Assembly (NCBI RefSeq): GCF_009857505.1
Contig: NZ_WWCP01000001.1
Coordinates: forward strand, 310,001-374,000
Direction: 5' to 3'
Origin: Duganella lactea
GTDB taxonomy: Bacteria > Pseudomonadota > Gammaproteobacteria > Burkholderiales > Burkholderiaceae_D
DNA: 64,000 nucleotides
The notes under the pieces are model-generated. The model had not been told where the DNA came from and did no database searches. It saw nothing but the letters and a program-made list of their open reading frames with translations. The translations under genes were made by a program, and so were the position numbers. Below are positions 7,479-16,187 of this stretch, piece after piece. The stretch's first letter is position 1. Each line of letters starts with the position of its first letter.

Positions 7479-7710
7479 TAAAAAAGTTCAAAATCTGGTG
7501 GGTCTGGCAGGATGAGGAGCAGCAGGCGTGGCTGCAAGGCATGGCCGCGCGGGGATGGCATCTGAGCGCGGTGAACTCGTTGTTGGGCTTGTACACATTC
7601 CAGCGCGGGGCGCCGGCGAATATGGCGTATCGCTGGGCTTCGGCCTGATCGCCGCCTACAGCGCGGTGCGGCTGGGGCGGCGCATTGCCGCCCTCAAGCG
7701 CGCCGCTTAA
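7469..7710 (+). pseudogene. DUF2812 protein gene remnant with an internal deletion
   Basis: From the ATG at 7469 the frame reads MEMIKKFKIWWVWQDEEQQ and then WLQGMAARGWHLSAV, the usual N-terminus of DUF2812 membrane proteins, up to GAPANMAYRW, then hits TGA at 7646-7648 (59 aa). Immediately after, in another frame, FGLIAAYSAVRLGRRIAALK and a stop at 7710 look like the last membrane helix and basic tail of the same family. Intact members are, from memory, about 180-200 residues, so the middle is missing and the junction is out of frame. A short N-terminal peptide may still be made. Confidence 0.65.
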
Positions 7711-10055
7711 CCGCGCAGCTTGGCGAAGGCGGCGGCCATGCTGCCGCCGATCGCCGGCTCGCGCGCGGTCTGTTTTTGCTGCTGGCCCATGGCGCGGCGG
7801 TCGTTGCGGTCGCCACGCTGCTGCGGCTGCGAACCGGCTTGCGGCGCGCTGTCGGTCAGGCGCATGGTCAGGGCGATGCGCTTGCGCTTCTCGTCCACCT
7901 CCAGCACTTTCACCTTCACCACCTGGCCGGCCTTGACCACCGTGTGCGGATCTTTGACGAAGGTGTTCGACAACGCCGAGATGTGCACCAGCCCGTCCTG
8001 ATGCACGCCGATATCGACAAAGGCGCCGAAGGCGGCGACGTTGGTCACCACGCCTTCCAGAATCATGTCCGGACGCAGGTCCTTGATGTCCTCCACGCCT
8101 TCCTTGAAGGTGGCGGTGGTGAATTCCGGACGCGGGTCGCGGCCCGGCTTTTCCAGTTCCTTCAGGATGTCGGTCACGGTCGGCACGCCGAATTTGTCGT
8201 CGGCGTACTTGGCCGCTTGCAGCCGCTTGATCAGCGCGCTGTCGCCGATGACGCCCTGGATGTCTTTCTGGATGTCGGCCAGGATTTTCTGCACCACCGG
8301 GTAGGATTCCGGGTGGACCGCCGAGGCGTCCAGCGGATTGTCGCCGCCGATCACGCGCAGGAAGCCGGCCGCCTGTTCAAACGTCTTGTCGCCGAGGCGC
8401 GGCACGGCCTTCAGCCCGGCGCGCGAGGTGAACGCGCCCTTGACGTCGCGATACGCGACAATCGCCTGCGCCACCGACGACGACAGCCCGGACACGCGCG
8501 CCAGCAGCGGCGCCGACGCGGTGTTGACGTCGACCCCGACCGCGTTGACGCAATCCTCGACCACCGCGTCCAGCGTGCGCGCCAGCTGCGTCTGCGAGAC
8601 GTCGTGCTGGTACTGGCCGACGCCGATCGATTTCGGGTCGATCTTCACCAGCTCGGCCAGCGGGTCCTGCAGGCGGCGGGCGATCGACACCGCGCCGCGC
8701 AGCGACACGTCCATGTCCGGCAGCTCTTTCGACGCATATTCGGAGGCCGAATACACCGACGCGCCGGCTTCGGAGACGACGATCTTGTTCATCTTCTGCT
8801 CCGGGAAGCGCTTGAGCAGGTCCTGCGCCAGCTTGTCGGTCTCGCGCGAGGCGGTGCCGTTGCCGATCGAAATCAGCGACACATTGTGCTTGGCGGCCAG
8901 CTTGCCCAGCGTGTGCAGCGCGCCTTCCCAGTCGTTTTTCGGCTGGTGCGGATAGATCACGGCGGTGTCGACCACCTTGCCGGTGGCGTCCACCACCGCC
9001 ACTTTGACGCCGGTGCGCAGACCCGGGTCCAGGCCCATGGTGGCGCGCTGGCCGGCCGGGGCCGCCAGCAGCAAGGCTTTCAAGTTGGTCGCGAAGACGG
9101 TGATGGCGTCCGCTTCGGATTTTTCGCGCAGCGCGCCCATCAGCTCGCTTTCGAGATGCATGAAACTCTTCACGCGCCAGGTCCAGCGGGCCGTGTCGGA
9201 CAGCCATTTGTCGGCCGGGCGGCCGCTGTTTTTGATGCCGAAACGGGCGGCGATGCGGCTTTCGCACGGATTGTGCGGCGCGTCCCATTTCGGCTTTTCC
9301 GGCTCGGAATCGAGGCGCAGCGTCACGTCCAGCACGCCTTCGCGGCGGCCGCGCATCAACGCCAGGGCGCGGTGTGACGGCACCGTGGCCAGGGTTTCCG
9401 AATAGTCGAAGTAATCGGCGAATTTTTCGCCTTCTTCTTGCTTACCTTCAATAACCTTCGATTCCACGATGCCATGCTCTTGCACATATTCGCGCAGCGA
9501 TTGCAGCAGCGTGGCGTCTTCGGCGAAGCGTTCCATCAGGATCTGGCGCGCGCCGTCGAGGGCGGCCTTGGCGTCGGCCACGCCCGGATTGTTGCCGTCG
9601 GCGGTGGTGAACGCCGCGCGCAGGTAGGTGGCCGCCTCGGTCTCCGGCTGCAGGTCCGGGTTGGCCAGCAGGGCGTCGGCCAGCGGCGCCAGGCCGGCCT
9701 CGATGGCGATCTGGGCCTTGGTGCGGCGTTTTTGCTTGTACGGAAGATATAAGTCTTCCAGGCGGGTCTTGTCTTCCGCGTGCGTGACAGCATCTAACAA
9801 CTCTGGTGTCATTTTGTTTTGCTCGGTGATCGAGGCGATGATGCTGGCGCGGCGGTCTTCCAGTTCGCGCAGGTAGCGCAGGCGCTCTTCGAGCAGGCGC
9901 AGCTGGACGTCATCCAGGCCGCCGGTCGCCTCTTTACGGTAGCGGGCGATGAAGGGGACGGTGGCGCCTTCGTCCAGCAGGGCGATGGCGGCGGCGACCT
10001 GGGCCGGCTTGGCGGACAGTTCCAGGGCGAGACGTTGTTCGATGGAAGGCAACAT
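7707..10055 (-). CDS. tex: Tex family RNA-binding transcription accessory protein
   Basis: A 782-residue protein of normal length for Tex/YhgF. In order it has the N-terminal Tex helical region ([19 protein letters not shown], about residues 30-50), a YqgF/RuvX-like fold beginning [18 protein letters not shown], helix-hairpin-helix segments ([34 protein letters not shown]), and a C-terminal S1 domain ([20 protein letters not shown]) followed by a Gln/Arg-rich tail. Start taken at [13 protein letters not shown], since the extra upstream residues do not match the family. Tex binds nucleic acid and affects transcription in bacteria; the details are not settled. Its stop overlaps that of the convergent DUF2812 remnant. 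Confidence 0.95.
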   Translation of the reverse strand: MLPSIEQRLALELSAKPAQVAAAIALLDEGATVPFIARYRKEATGGLDDVQLRLLEERLRYLRELEDRRASIIASITEQNKMTPELLDAVTHAEDKTRLEDLYLPYKQKRRTKAQIAIEAGLAPLADALLANPDLQPETEAATYLRAAFTTADGNNPGVADAKAALDGARQILMERFAEDATLLQSLREYVQEHGIVESKVIEGKQEEGEKFADYFDYSETLATVPSHRALALMRGRREGVLDVTLRLDSEPEKPKWDAPHNPCESRIAARFGIKNSGRPADKWLSDTARWTWRVKSFMHLESELMGALREKSEADAITVFATNLKALLLAAPAGQRATMGLDPGLRTGVKVAVVDATGKVVDTAVIYPHQPKNDWEGALHTLGKLAAKHNVSLISIGNGTASRETDKLAQDLLKRFPEQKMNKIVVSEAGASVYSASEYASKELPDMDVSLRGAVSIARRLQDPLAELVKIDPKSIGVGQYQHDVSQTQLARTLDAVVEDCVNAVGVDVNTASAPLLARVSGLSSSVAQAIVAYRDVKGAFTSRAGLKAVPRLGDKTFEQAAGFLRVIGGDNPLDASAVHPESYPVVQKILADIQKDIQGVIGDSALIKRLQAAKYADDKFGVPTVTDILKELEKPGRDPRPEFTTATFKEGVEDIKDLRPDMILEGVVTNVAAFGAFVDIGVHQDGLVHISALSNTFVKDPHTVVKAGQVVKVKVLEVDEKRKRIALTMRLTDSAPQAGSQPQQRGDRNDRRAMGQQQKQTAREPAIGGSMAAAFAKLRG

Positions 10056-10257
10056 GGTGGTGGTTCCTAGACAGACAAGCCCGGAATAATACGACATCAG
10101 CACGAAGTTGCCATTCTTTTGCCAGTCTTGTCACAAATCGACGGTGGGCGTGTGCAAGCCCACTTTTAGTGCAGGTTTTTAAAGAAAGCATAAACACGAA
10201 CGCTTCAATGGCGGATAATATTGCCTGTTGCCGTTTTTGAACCATCTTTGACCAACA

Positions 10258-13200
10258 ATGCGCCCTATGGATTTTACCCGCGACGACGCCACTGATGCTC
10301 CAGCTGCTCCGGCACCGGCCGCTCCACGCCACGCGCCGCCCGCGAACCAACTGTCCTATGCCGTGGCCACCTGGCTGCAGCGTGTGGATGCCGCCGCGCA
10401 TCCCAAGGCCAAGCTGAGCCCGCCGCCGGTCGACAACGATCCGAAACAAACCCAGTACAAGCTGATCTACGTGCTGGCGCCCACCAGCGGTGGCCGCCAT
10501 GTGGCGCTGTGCCTGTACAAAGCCCGCTTGCGCCCGAACGGCGACGTGGCGGCGGCCAGTCCGGTCAGCGAGGTGTTTTCGCTGCTGTCGACGCCACCGA
10601 CTTTCATGACGCCAGCCGATGAGGACCTGATCCGCTTCTTCGTCGCCATGCGCAGCGGCCAGAATTCCCAGACCGGCTCGGCGACCGAGCCGCGCGGCAA
10701 AATCGGCGCGGCGCTGCTGCAGATGCTGGCCGAGCAGGACAAATTATTGTGGGCCAACTCGTGGGCCGACGTCGGCAACGGCCTGGTCTATCCATTGAAA
10801 GGCGGCGTGCTACGCGAGGCCAACCTGGCCTGGCGCGAGGAAGGCAAGGGCTTGCGCCTCGGCTGGCAGGTGGCGCCGCCGCCGGGCGCCAAGCATGTCG
10901 GCGCCGACCAGGTCGACTACATGCTGCCGACCGATCCGCCGTGGTACATCGACAATCTGTCCTGCGGCGTGCTGCAACTGAACCAGGGGGGCACGCAAAT
11001 TCCGCTGGCCGACCTGCAGGCGCTGGTGGCGCAGGCGCCGCTGCTGACCAATACCGACAAGATGCGCGTCTCCCAGCTGCTGCTGGCGCACGGCCTGCAG
11101 GGCCTGATGCCGCTGCCGCAGGCGCTGCCGCAGCGGCTGCGCGACGACGTCAAGCCGCGTCCGGTGCTGACGCTAGACGCCGCCATGCTGGCCGACGGCC
11201 CCGCCCAGCGCTGGCACGACTTCGCCGTGCTGTCCTACGACTACGACGGCGAGCGCGTGTCGTTCGACCCGTCGCAGCGCGTGGTGCGCCAGAAGGGCGA
11301 TGTCACCGAGATCATCCAGCGCGATGAGGCCGCCGAGGCCGCCGCGCTGGCGCTGCTGAACGAACGCCATTTCGTGCCGCCGACGGCGCTGCCGCTGAGC
11401 AGCGTCAAGGGCGGCCTGTTGCTGCCGAGCCAGGCCGAATGGCTGCGCTTCGCCCGCGACGGCATCGCCGCGCTCAAGCAGGCCGGCTGGAAAATCGAAA
11501 AAACCGTCAAATACCGCTACGACACGGTCGAAGTCGGCGACTGGTACGCCGAGGTGGTGGAAGACGAGGCCGACGGTGGCCACGCCTGGTTCGATCTGGA
11601 ACTGGGCATCATGGTCAACCAGGAGCGCGTGCCGCTGCTGCCGGTGCTGGTGCAGCTGATCCGCAACGCGCCGAACGATTTCAATCCGAAAGTCATCGCC
11701 AACCACGGCGAGGACGACCAGATGCTGGCCACGCTGGCCGACGGCAGCCGCGTCGCCCTGCCGTGGGCCCGCGTACGGCCGATACTGAGCACGCTGGGCG
11801 AGTTGTATTTCAGCGACAAAATCAAAAACGCGCTGCACATGGCCACGCTGGACGCCGCCCGCCTCGACGAGCTGGCCCGCAACGTGGAAATGGCGTGGAC
11901 CGGCGGCGAAGCGCTGCGCGACATGGGCGCCCGCCTGAACCAGTTTGGTTCGGTCAAACGCGTCGCCACCCCGGCCGGCCTGCAAGCCACGCTGCGCGAC
12001 TACCAGACCGACGGCCTGTCGTGGATGCAGTTCCTGCGCGAATACGGCTTCGCCGGCATCCTGGCCGACGATATGGGCCTGGGGAAAACCGTGCAGACGC
12101 TGGCGCACATCCTGGTGGAAAAGGAAGCCGGCCGCCTGACCGCGCCGGCGCTGGTCATCGCGCCCACCAGCCTGATGGGCAACTGGCAGGAAGAAGCCGC
12201 GCGTTTCGCGCCCGGCCTCAAGGTGCTGCTGCTGCAAGGCAAGGAGCGCATGGGCCAGTTCGACCAGATCGACGAAGCCGACCTGGTGCTGACCACCTAC
12301 GCGCTGCTGCCGCGCGACGAGGAAAAACTGCGCGAGCACGATTTCCACCTGGTCATCCTGGACGAATCGCACTACATCAAGAACACCCGCTCGAAAGCGG
12401 CCCAGAGCGCCGGCCTGCTGCGCGCGCGGCATCGGCTGTGCCTGTCCGGCACGCCGCTGGAGAACCACCTGGGCGAGCTGTGGTCGCAATTCCACTTCCT
12501 GCTGCCCGGTCTGCTGGGCGACGAGAAGGGCTTCAACACCGTGTTCCGCCACCCGATCGAGCGCCAGGACGATCCGCTGCGCCGCGCGCTGCTGAACCGC
12601 CGCATCAAGCCGTTCCTGCTGCGCCGGACCAAGGACAGCGTGGCGAAAGAACTGCCGCCGAAGACCGAGATGGTGCGCAAGGTCGAACTGACCGGCGCCC
12701 AGCGCGACCTGTACGAAACCGTGCGCCTGGCCATGGATCAGAAAGTGCGCGAGGAAATCGACCGCAAGGGCGTGGCGCGCAGCCAGATCGTCATTCTGGA
12801 GGCGCTGCTGAAGCTGCGCCAGGTTTGCTGCGACCCGCGGCTGGTCAAGTCCACCACCAAGAAACAGCAGCAGGCCGGCTCGGCCAAGCTGCTCGACCTG
12901 ATGCAGATGGTCGAGGACTTGCTGGAAGAGAAGCGCAAGATTCTGGTGTTTTCGCAGTTCACCAGCATGCTGGAGCTGATCCAGGAAGAACTGGAGACGC
13001 GCGACATTCCCTACGCCTTGCTCACCGGCGACACCAAGGATCGCAGCGCCCAGGTGGCGGCGTTCCAGCAGGGCGCCGTGCCGATCTTCCTGATATCGCT
13101 GAAAGCCGGCGGCGTCGGCCTCAACCTGACGGCCGCCGACACCGTGATCCACTACGATCCGTGGTGGAATCCGGCCGCAGAAAACCAGGCCACCGACCGC

Positions 13201-13395
13201 GCCTGGCGTATCGGACAGGACAAGCCGGTGTTCGTGTATAAACTGATCGCCAAGGGCACGCTGGAAGAGAAGATTCAGCTCTTGCAGCAGAAGAAGTCCG
13301 ACCTGGCGCAATCGATCCTGGCGGAAGGCGAGTCGCAGAAAATGGCGCTCACCCAGGAAGACCTGCAACAAATCTTCGCACCTTTGGTGGAGTAA
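10258..13395 (+). CDS. SNF2 family DEAD/DEAH-box helicase (1045 aa)
   Basis: A bacterial SWI2/SNF2 ATPase. The C-terminal half holds the motor: motif I ILADDMGLGKTVQTLAH near residue 600, DESH (motif II) near 702, LSGTPLENHLGELWSQFHFL, then helicase-C motifs ILVFSQFTSMLELIQ, SLKAGGVGLNLTAADTV and the terminal ATDRAWRIGQ. The first 550 residues are a less conserved region including an N-terminal Ala/Pro-rich stretch. Such proteins translocate on double-stranded DNA; some relatives (RapA, HepA) recycle RNA polymerase. Its stop is 3 bp before a histidine kinase gene, so the two look co-transcribed. A second, longer SNF2 gene lies at 41804-45961. The ATG at 10267 is an alternative start. Confidence 0.92.
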   Translation: MRPMDFTRDDATDAPAAPAPAAPRHAPPANQLSYAVATWLQRVDAAAHPKAKLSPPPVDNDPKQTQYKLIYVLAPTSGGRHVALCLYKARLRPNGDVAAASPVSEVFSLLSTPPTFMTPADEDLIRFFVAMRSGQNSQTGSATEPRGKIGAALLQMLAEQDKLLWANSWADVGNGLVYPLKGGVLREANLAWREEGKGLRLGWQVAPPPGAKHVGADQVDYMLPTDPPWYIDNLSCGVLQLNQGGTQIPLADLQALVAQAPLLTNTDKMRVSQLLLAHGLQGLMPLPQALPQRLRDDVKPRPVLTLDAAMLADGPAQRWHDFAVLSYDYDGERVSFDPSQRVVRQKGDVTEIIQRDEAAEAAALALLNERHFVPPTALPLSSVKGGLLLPSQAEWLRFARDGIAALKQAGWKIEKTVKYRYDTVEVGDWYAEVVEDEADGGHAWFDLELGIMVNQERVPLLPVLVQLIRNAPNDFNPKVIANHGEDDQMLATLADGSRVALPWARVRPILSTLGELYFSDKIKNALHMATLDAARLDELARNVEMAWTGGEALRDMGARLNQFGSVKRVATPAGLQATLRDYQTDGLSWMQFLREYGFAGILADDMGLGKTVQTLAHILVEKEAGRLTAPALVIAPTSLMGNWQEEAARFAPGLKVLLLQGKERMGQFDQIDEADLVLTTYALLPRDEEKLREHDFHLVILDESHYIKNTRSKAAQSAGLLRARHRLCLSGTPLENHLGELWSQFHFLLPGLLGDEKGFNTVFRHPIERQDDPLRRALLNRRIKPFLLRRTKDSVAKELPPKTEMVRKVELTGAQRDLYETVRLAMDQKVREEIDRKGVARSQIVILEALLKLRQVCCDPRLVKSTTKKQQQAGSAKLLDLMQMVEDLLEEKRKILVFSQFTSMLELIQEELETRDIPYALLTGDTKDRSAQVAAFQQGAVPIFLISLKAGGVGLNLTAADTVIHYDPWWNPAAENQATDRAWRIGQDKPVFVYKLIAKGTLEEKIQLLQQKKSDLAQSILAEGESQKMALTQEDLQQIFAPLVE

Positions 13396-13398
13396 TCA

Positions 13399-14535
13399 AT
13401 GGGCCAGACGATAGCGGAACTCCAGGCAGCGTTAGAAACATCCCAAGCCAACGAAGCCCGCTATCGGTTGCTGTTGGAACACAGCGGTGAGATCAGCTGG
13501 ATGGCCGACTGCGCCACGCGGCGGCTCACCTGGCTTAGTCCGGCGGCCGAACGCCAGTTCGGCTACACGCTGGACACCGCGCACAGTCTGGCGCAGCGCT
13601 TGCTGGCGGACTTGCCGGCGCGCCTGGCTAGCCAGGCCGATGGCGACGCCAGCAGCCGTCACGCGCTGCGTGAAACCGAACTGGCCCACGCCGACGGCCA
13701 TCTGGTGCCGGTGGAAATCGAATCGACGCTGATCCTCGGCGCCGACGGCGCGCCGGCCACGGTGGTCGGCGTGGTGCGCGACCTGCGCGCGCGGCGCGAG
13801 CTGGCGGCGCAGCAGAAAAAGTTCGCCTCCATGCTGTCGCACGAATTCCGCACGCCCTTGTCGACCATCGACGGCGCCGTGCAGCGGCTGGAAATGACCG
13901 GCGCCCACCACGACGAGGCCACCCGCAAGCGCTACCGCAAGATTCAGACCGCGGTCGACCGCATGCTGGCGATGCTGGACGAATACCTGTCGCCCGAGCG
14001 CATGGCCAGCCTCGGCCGCGAGCGCCAACCCAACGAAATCAATCCCGCCCAGTTGCTGGAAACCGCCGCCGAGCAGGCGCGGCAGCGCCGTAAGCAGATC
14101 AGCGTCCACACCCAGGGCCTGCCGCAAGGCATACGTTGTGAACCCGCCGGCATGCGTTTGTGTTTTGAGATGTTGCTTGATAATGCAATTAAGTACACGC
14201 AAGATGATATTCCGATAGAATTGGTTGGCAAGATTGCAGCGGAAGGTGGCATCGAGTTCCTGGTGCGCGATCACGGCGACGGTATCGCCGAGACGGAGTT
14301 GCCACGGGTGTTCGAGAAATCTTTCCGTGGCAGTAACGCCGTCGGCGTGGCGGGATCGGGGCTGGGGCTGTATATGGCGCGGTCGATTGTTGATGTGCAC
14401 GGCGGTACGGTGACGGCCAGGAATGTTTCTGAAAGCGGCACGGAATTTCGGATTTGGCTGCCGGTCGCGGCCGACGCCGGGAAAAACCTTGCGCGGGTCG
14501 ATGCCAGCAGTGATAATTCCCTGGACGCAAGCTAG
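13399..14535 (+). CDS. Soluble PAS-domain sensor histidine kinase
   Basis: A 378-residue kinase with no membrane segment. An N-terminal PAS domain (RYRLLLEHSGEISWMAD to about residue 130) is followed by the HisKA dimerisation helix with phospho-acceptor His148 in FASMLSHEFRTPLST, and by an HATPase domain with N box MLLDNAIKYTQ, G1 VRDHGDGIAE and G2 GSGLGLYMARSIVDVHGG. It should sense an internal signal and phosphorylate the response regulator 56 bp downstream. Placement 3 bp after the SNF2 gene is unusual. Codons in roughly 14150-14330 are visibly AT-richer than the rest of the gene. Confidence 0.9.
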   Translation: MGQTIAELQAALETSQANEARYRLLLEHSGEISWMADCATRRLTWLSPAAERQFGYTLDTAHSLAQRLLADLPARLASQADGDASSRHALRETELAHADGHLVPVEIESTLILGADGAPATVVGVVRDLRARRELAAQQKKFASMLSHEFRTPLSTIDGAVQRLEMTGAHHDEATRKRYRKIQTAVDRMLAMLDEYLSPERMASLGRERQPNEINPAQLLETAAEQARQRRKQISVHTQGLPQGIRCEPAGMRLCFEMLLDNAIKYTQDDIPIELVGKIAAEGGIEFLVRDHGDGIAETELPRVFEKSFRGSNAVGVAGSGLGLYMARSIVDVHGGTVTARNVSESGTEFRIWLPVAADAGKNLARVDASSDNSLDAS

Positions 14536-14591
14536 TAGCGTTCCCAGGTCTGGGCGCAGCTGTGGTCAATTATTGAACGAATGGCGCATCA

Positions 14592-15272
14592 ATGACGCAA
14601 ATACTGATCGTGGAAGACAATCTGGACTACGCCGAAGAGATGGCGGAATTCCTGACTGAGCTTGAACACGAAGTGCATATCACGAATAACGCCGGTGATA
14701 TGTGGTCCGCCCTCAGCCAGGGCAATGTCGGCGTGGTGGTGTTGGACCTTGGTCTGCCGGATGAGGATGGCTTTAATGTCATCCCGCGCATGCGCCAGCT
14801 CTATCCGCAAATCGGGCTGCTGGTGCTGACCGGCCGCGTGGCTTTCGACAACCGCATCCTCGGCCTGCGCCTCGGCGCCGACCACTACCTGACCAAACCG
14901 ATCAAATTCCCGGAACTGGCCGCGCACATCGAGGCGCTCGACCGCCGTGTGGGGCCGCAGGAAACGATTCCGCTGCCCAGCAAGTGGACGCTGAAGGTGA
15001 GCGCTCGCCAACTGGAGCTGCAAGGGTTGGCGATCACGCTGACCGAGAAAGAATGCAATTTCCTGCATCTGCTGACGATCAACACCCGGCCGGTGCCGCG
15101 CCAGGTGATCGTGGCCGGCATCGGCGGCGACGATCCGGACGCCGGGCGCCGCGTGGACATGCTGGTCTACCGGCTGCGCAAGAAGGCGCGGACCGGCCTC
15201 GGTCAGGATCTGCCGCTGCGCAGCGCCTACGGCGAGGGTTACAGCCTGTCGGCCAGCTTCAACTTGTCTTAA
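14592..15272 (+). CDS. OmpR/PhoB-type response regulator
   Basis: A 226-residue two-domain regulator. The receiver domain has the acidic pair ED in ILIVEDNLDYAEE, phospho-acceptor Asp52 in VVVLDLGLPDEDG, Thr80 and Lys102 (YLTKPIKF). The C-terminal winged helix spans about residues 125-220 (LTEKECNFLHLLTINTRPVPR, then RRVDMLVYRLRKKAR and SAYGEGYSL). It is the natural partner of the kinase just upstream. Targets are unknown. Confidence 0.92.
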   Translation: MTQILIVEDNLDYAEEMAEFLTELEHEVHITNNAGDMWSALSQGNVGVVVLDLGLPDEDGFNVIPRMRQLYPQIGLLVLTGRVAFDNRILGLRLGADHYLTKPIKFPELAAHIEALDRRVGPQETIPLPSKWTLKVSARQLELQGLAITLTEKECNFLHLLTINTRPVPRQVIVAGIGGDDPDAGRRVDMLVYRLRKKARTGLGQDLPLRSAYGEGYSLSASFNLS

Positions 15273-15275
15273 TCA

Positions 15276-16064
15276 GGGACAGAGTCAAACAACAAGGGTA
15301 GAATCGGGCTCCGATCTGCCCTTTTTGTTATCCGTATGGCTCGCCTGCCCCGTTTAATCGTTCCGCATCAGCCGCACCACGTCATCCAGACCGGCGCCAA
15401 CAACCAGGATGTGTTCCTCGATACGGAGGATTATCAAACCTTCCTCGGCTGGCTGCGCAACGCCGCCAAAACCTACAAAGTGGCGATTCACGCTTACTGC
15501 CTGATGCCGAATCACCTGCATCTGCTGGTCACGCCGTCCGATGACACCGGGCTGGGCCAGATGATGCAATGGATCGGCCGCTACTACGTGCCGTATTTCA
15601 ACCAGAAATATGTTCGTAGCGGCACGTTGTGGAACGGACGCTACAAAACGTCGCTGATCGATGCTGACGAATACTTCATGTTGTGTAGTCGATACATCGA
15701 ATTCAACCCGGTTCGCAACGGCATGGTGGCGCGCGCCGAGGATTATCCGTGGTCCAGCTATTGTCACCATGCCGGCATCCGCCCGGATGGGCTGATCACC
15801 GACCACGCCAAGGTTTGGGAATTGGGCAACACGCCGTTCCAGCGCGAGGCGGCCTACAGCGCGCTGTCCGAGCCGCCGCTGACGCCGGAGGAGCTGACGT
15901 TGATCGGCAAGGCGCTGCTCAAGGGCTGGCCGCTGGGCTCGCAGCAATTTCAGACGGCCTTGCAGCATAAGCTGAAACGGCAAGTATTGCCGGCCAAGCG
16001 GGGGCGGCCTTTCAAAGCCAAGCCCACCGATTCATAACCGCCGGAATGACAATCACTCTGTCCC
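15276..16064. mobile_element. RAYT module bounded by 10-bp inverted repeats
   Basis: GGGACAGAGT at 15276-15285 and its exact complement ACTCTGTCCC at 16055-16064 bracket the transposase gene, 50 bp before its start and 17 bp after its stop. GGGACAGAGT-type sequences commonly flank REP-associated transposase genes (from memory). RAYTs usually do not move as whole units, so these may be the REP substrate sequences and not transposon ends. No target-site duplication was identified. Confidence 0.6.
15336..16037 (+). CDS. rayT: REP-associated tyrosine transposase (Y1 transposase domain)
   Basis: A 233-residue single-domain HUH enzyme of the IS200-like RAYT group, which binds and cleaves single-stranded REP hairpins. 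It begins MARLPRLIVPHQPHHVIQTG, as most RAYTs do, and has the metal-binding HUH pair His60/His62 in MPNHLHLL, WNGRYKTSLIDADEY, and catalytic Tyr120 in SRYIEFNPVRNGMV. The C-terminus (GWPLGSQQFQ then KRGRPFKAKP) is the usual basic RAYT tail. All catalytic residues are present, so it looks active. REP-like hairpins of a different sequence occur elsewhere in the window. Confidence 0.93.
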   Translation: MARLPRLIVPHQPHHVIQTGANNQDVFLDTEDYQTFLGWLRNAAKTYKVAIHAYCLMPNHLHLLVTPSDDTGLGQMMQWIGRYYVPYFNQKYVRSGTLWNGRYKTSLIDADEYFMLCSRYIEFNPVRNGMVARAEDYPWSSYCHHAGIRPDGLITDHAKVWELGNTPFQREAAYSALSEPPLTPEELTLIGKALLKGWPLGSQQFQTALQHKLKRQVLPAKRGRPFKAKPTDS

Positions 16065-16187
16065 CAATTAAAAAATTGAGCTTATTTGGAAAATTTAATT
16101 CGACTCCGACCCTAATTGTTATGCTTGAGGTTTACGCTGCGTTGCACTAACCTTGTCTTTCAAGCCAATCAGTTTTGGAGTTTAGCC

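Noticed and set aside
15276-16064. Complete insertion sequence
   Set aside because: The 10-bp inverted repeats are short, no target duplication is visible, and RAYT genes are usually single-copy domesticated transposases.
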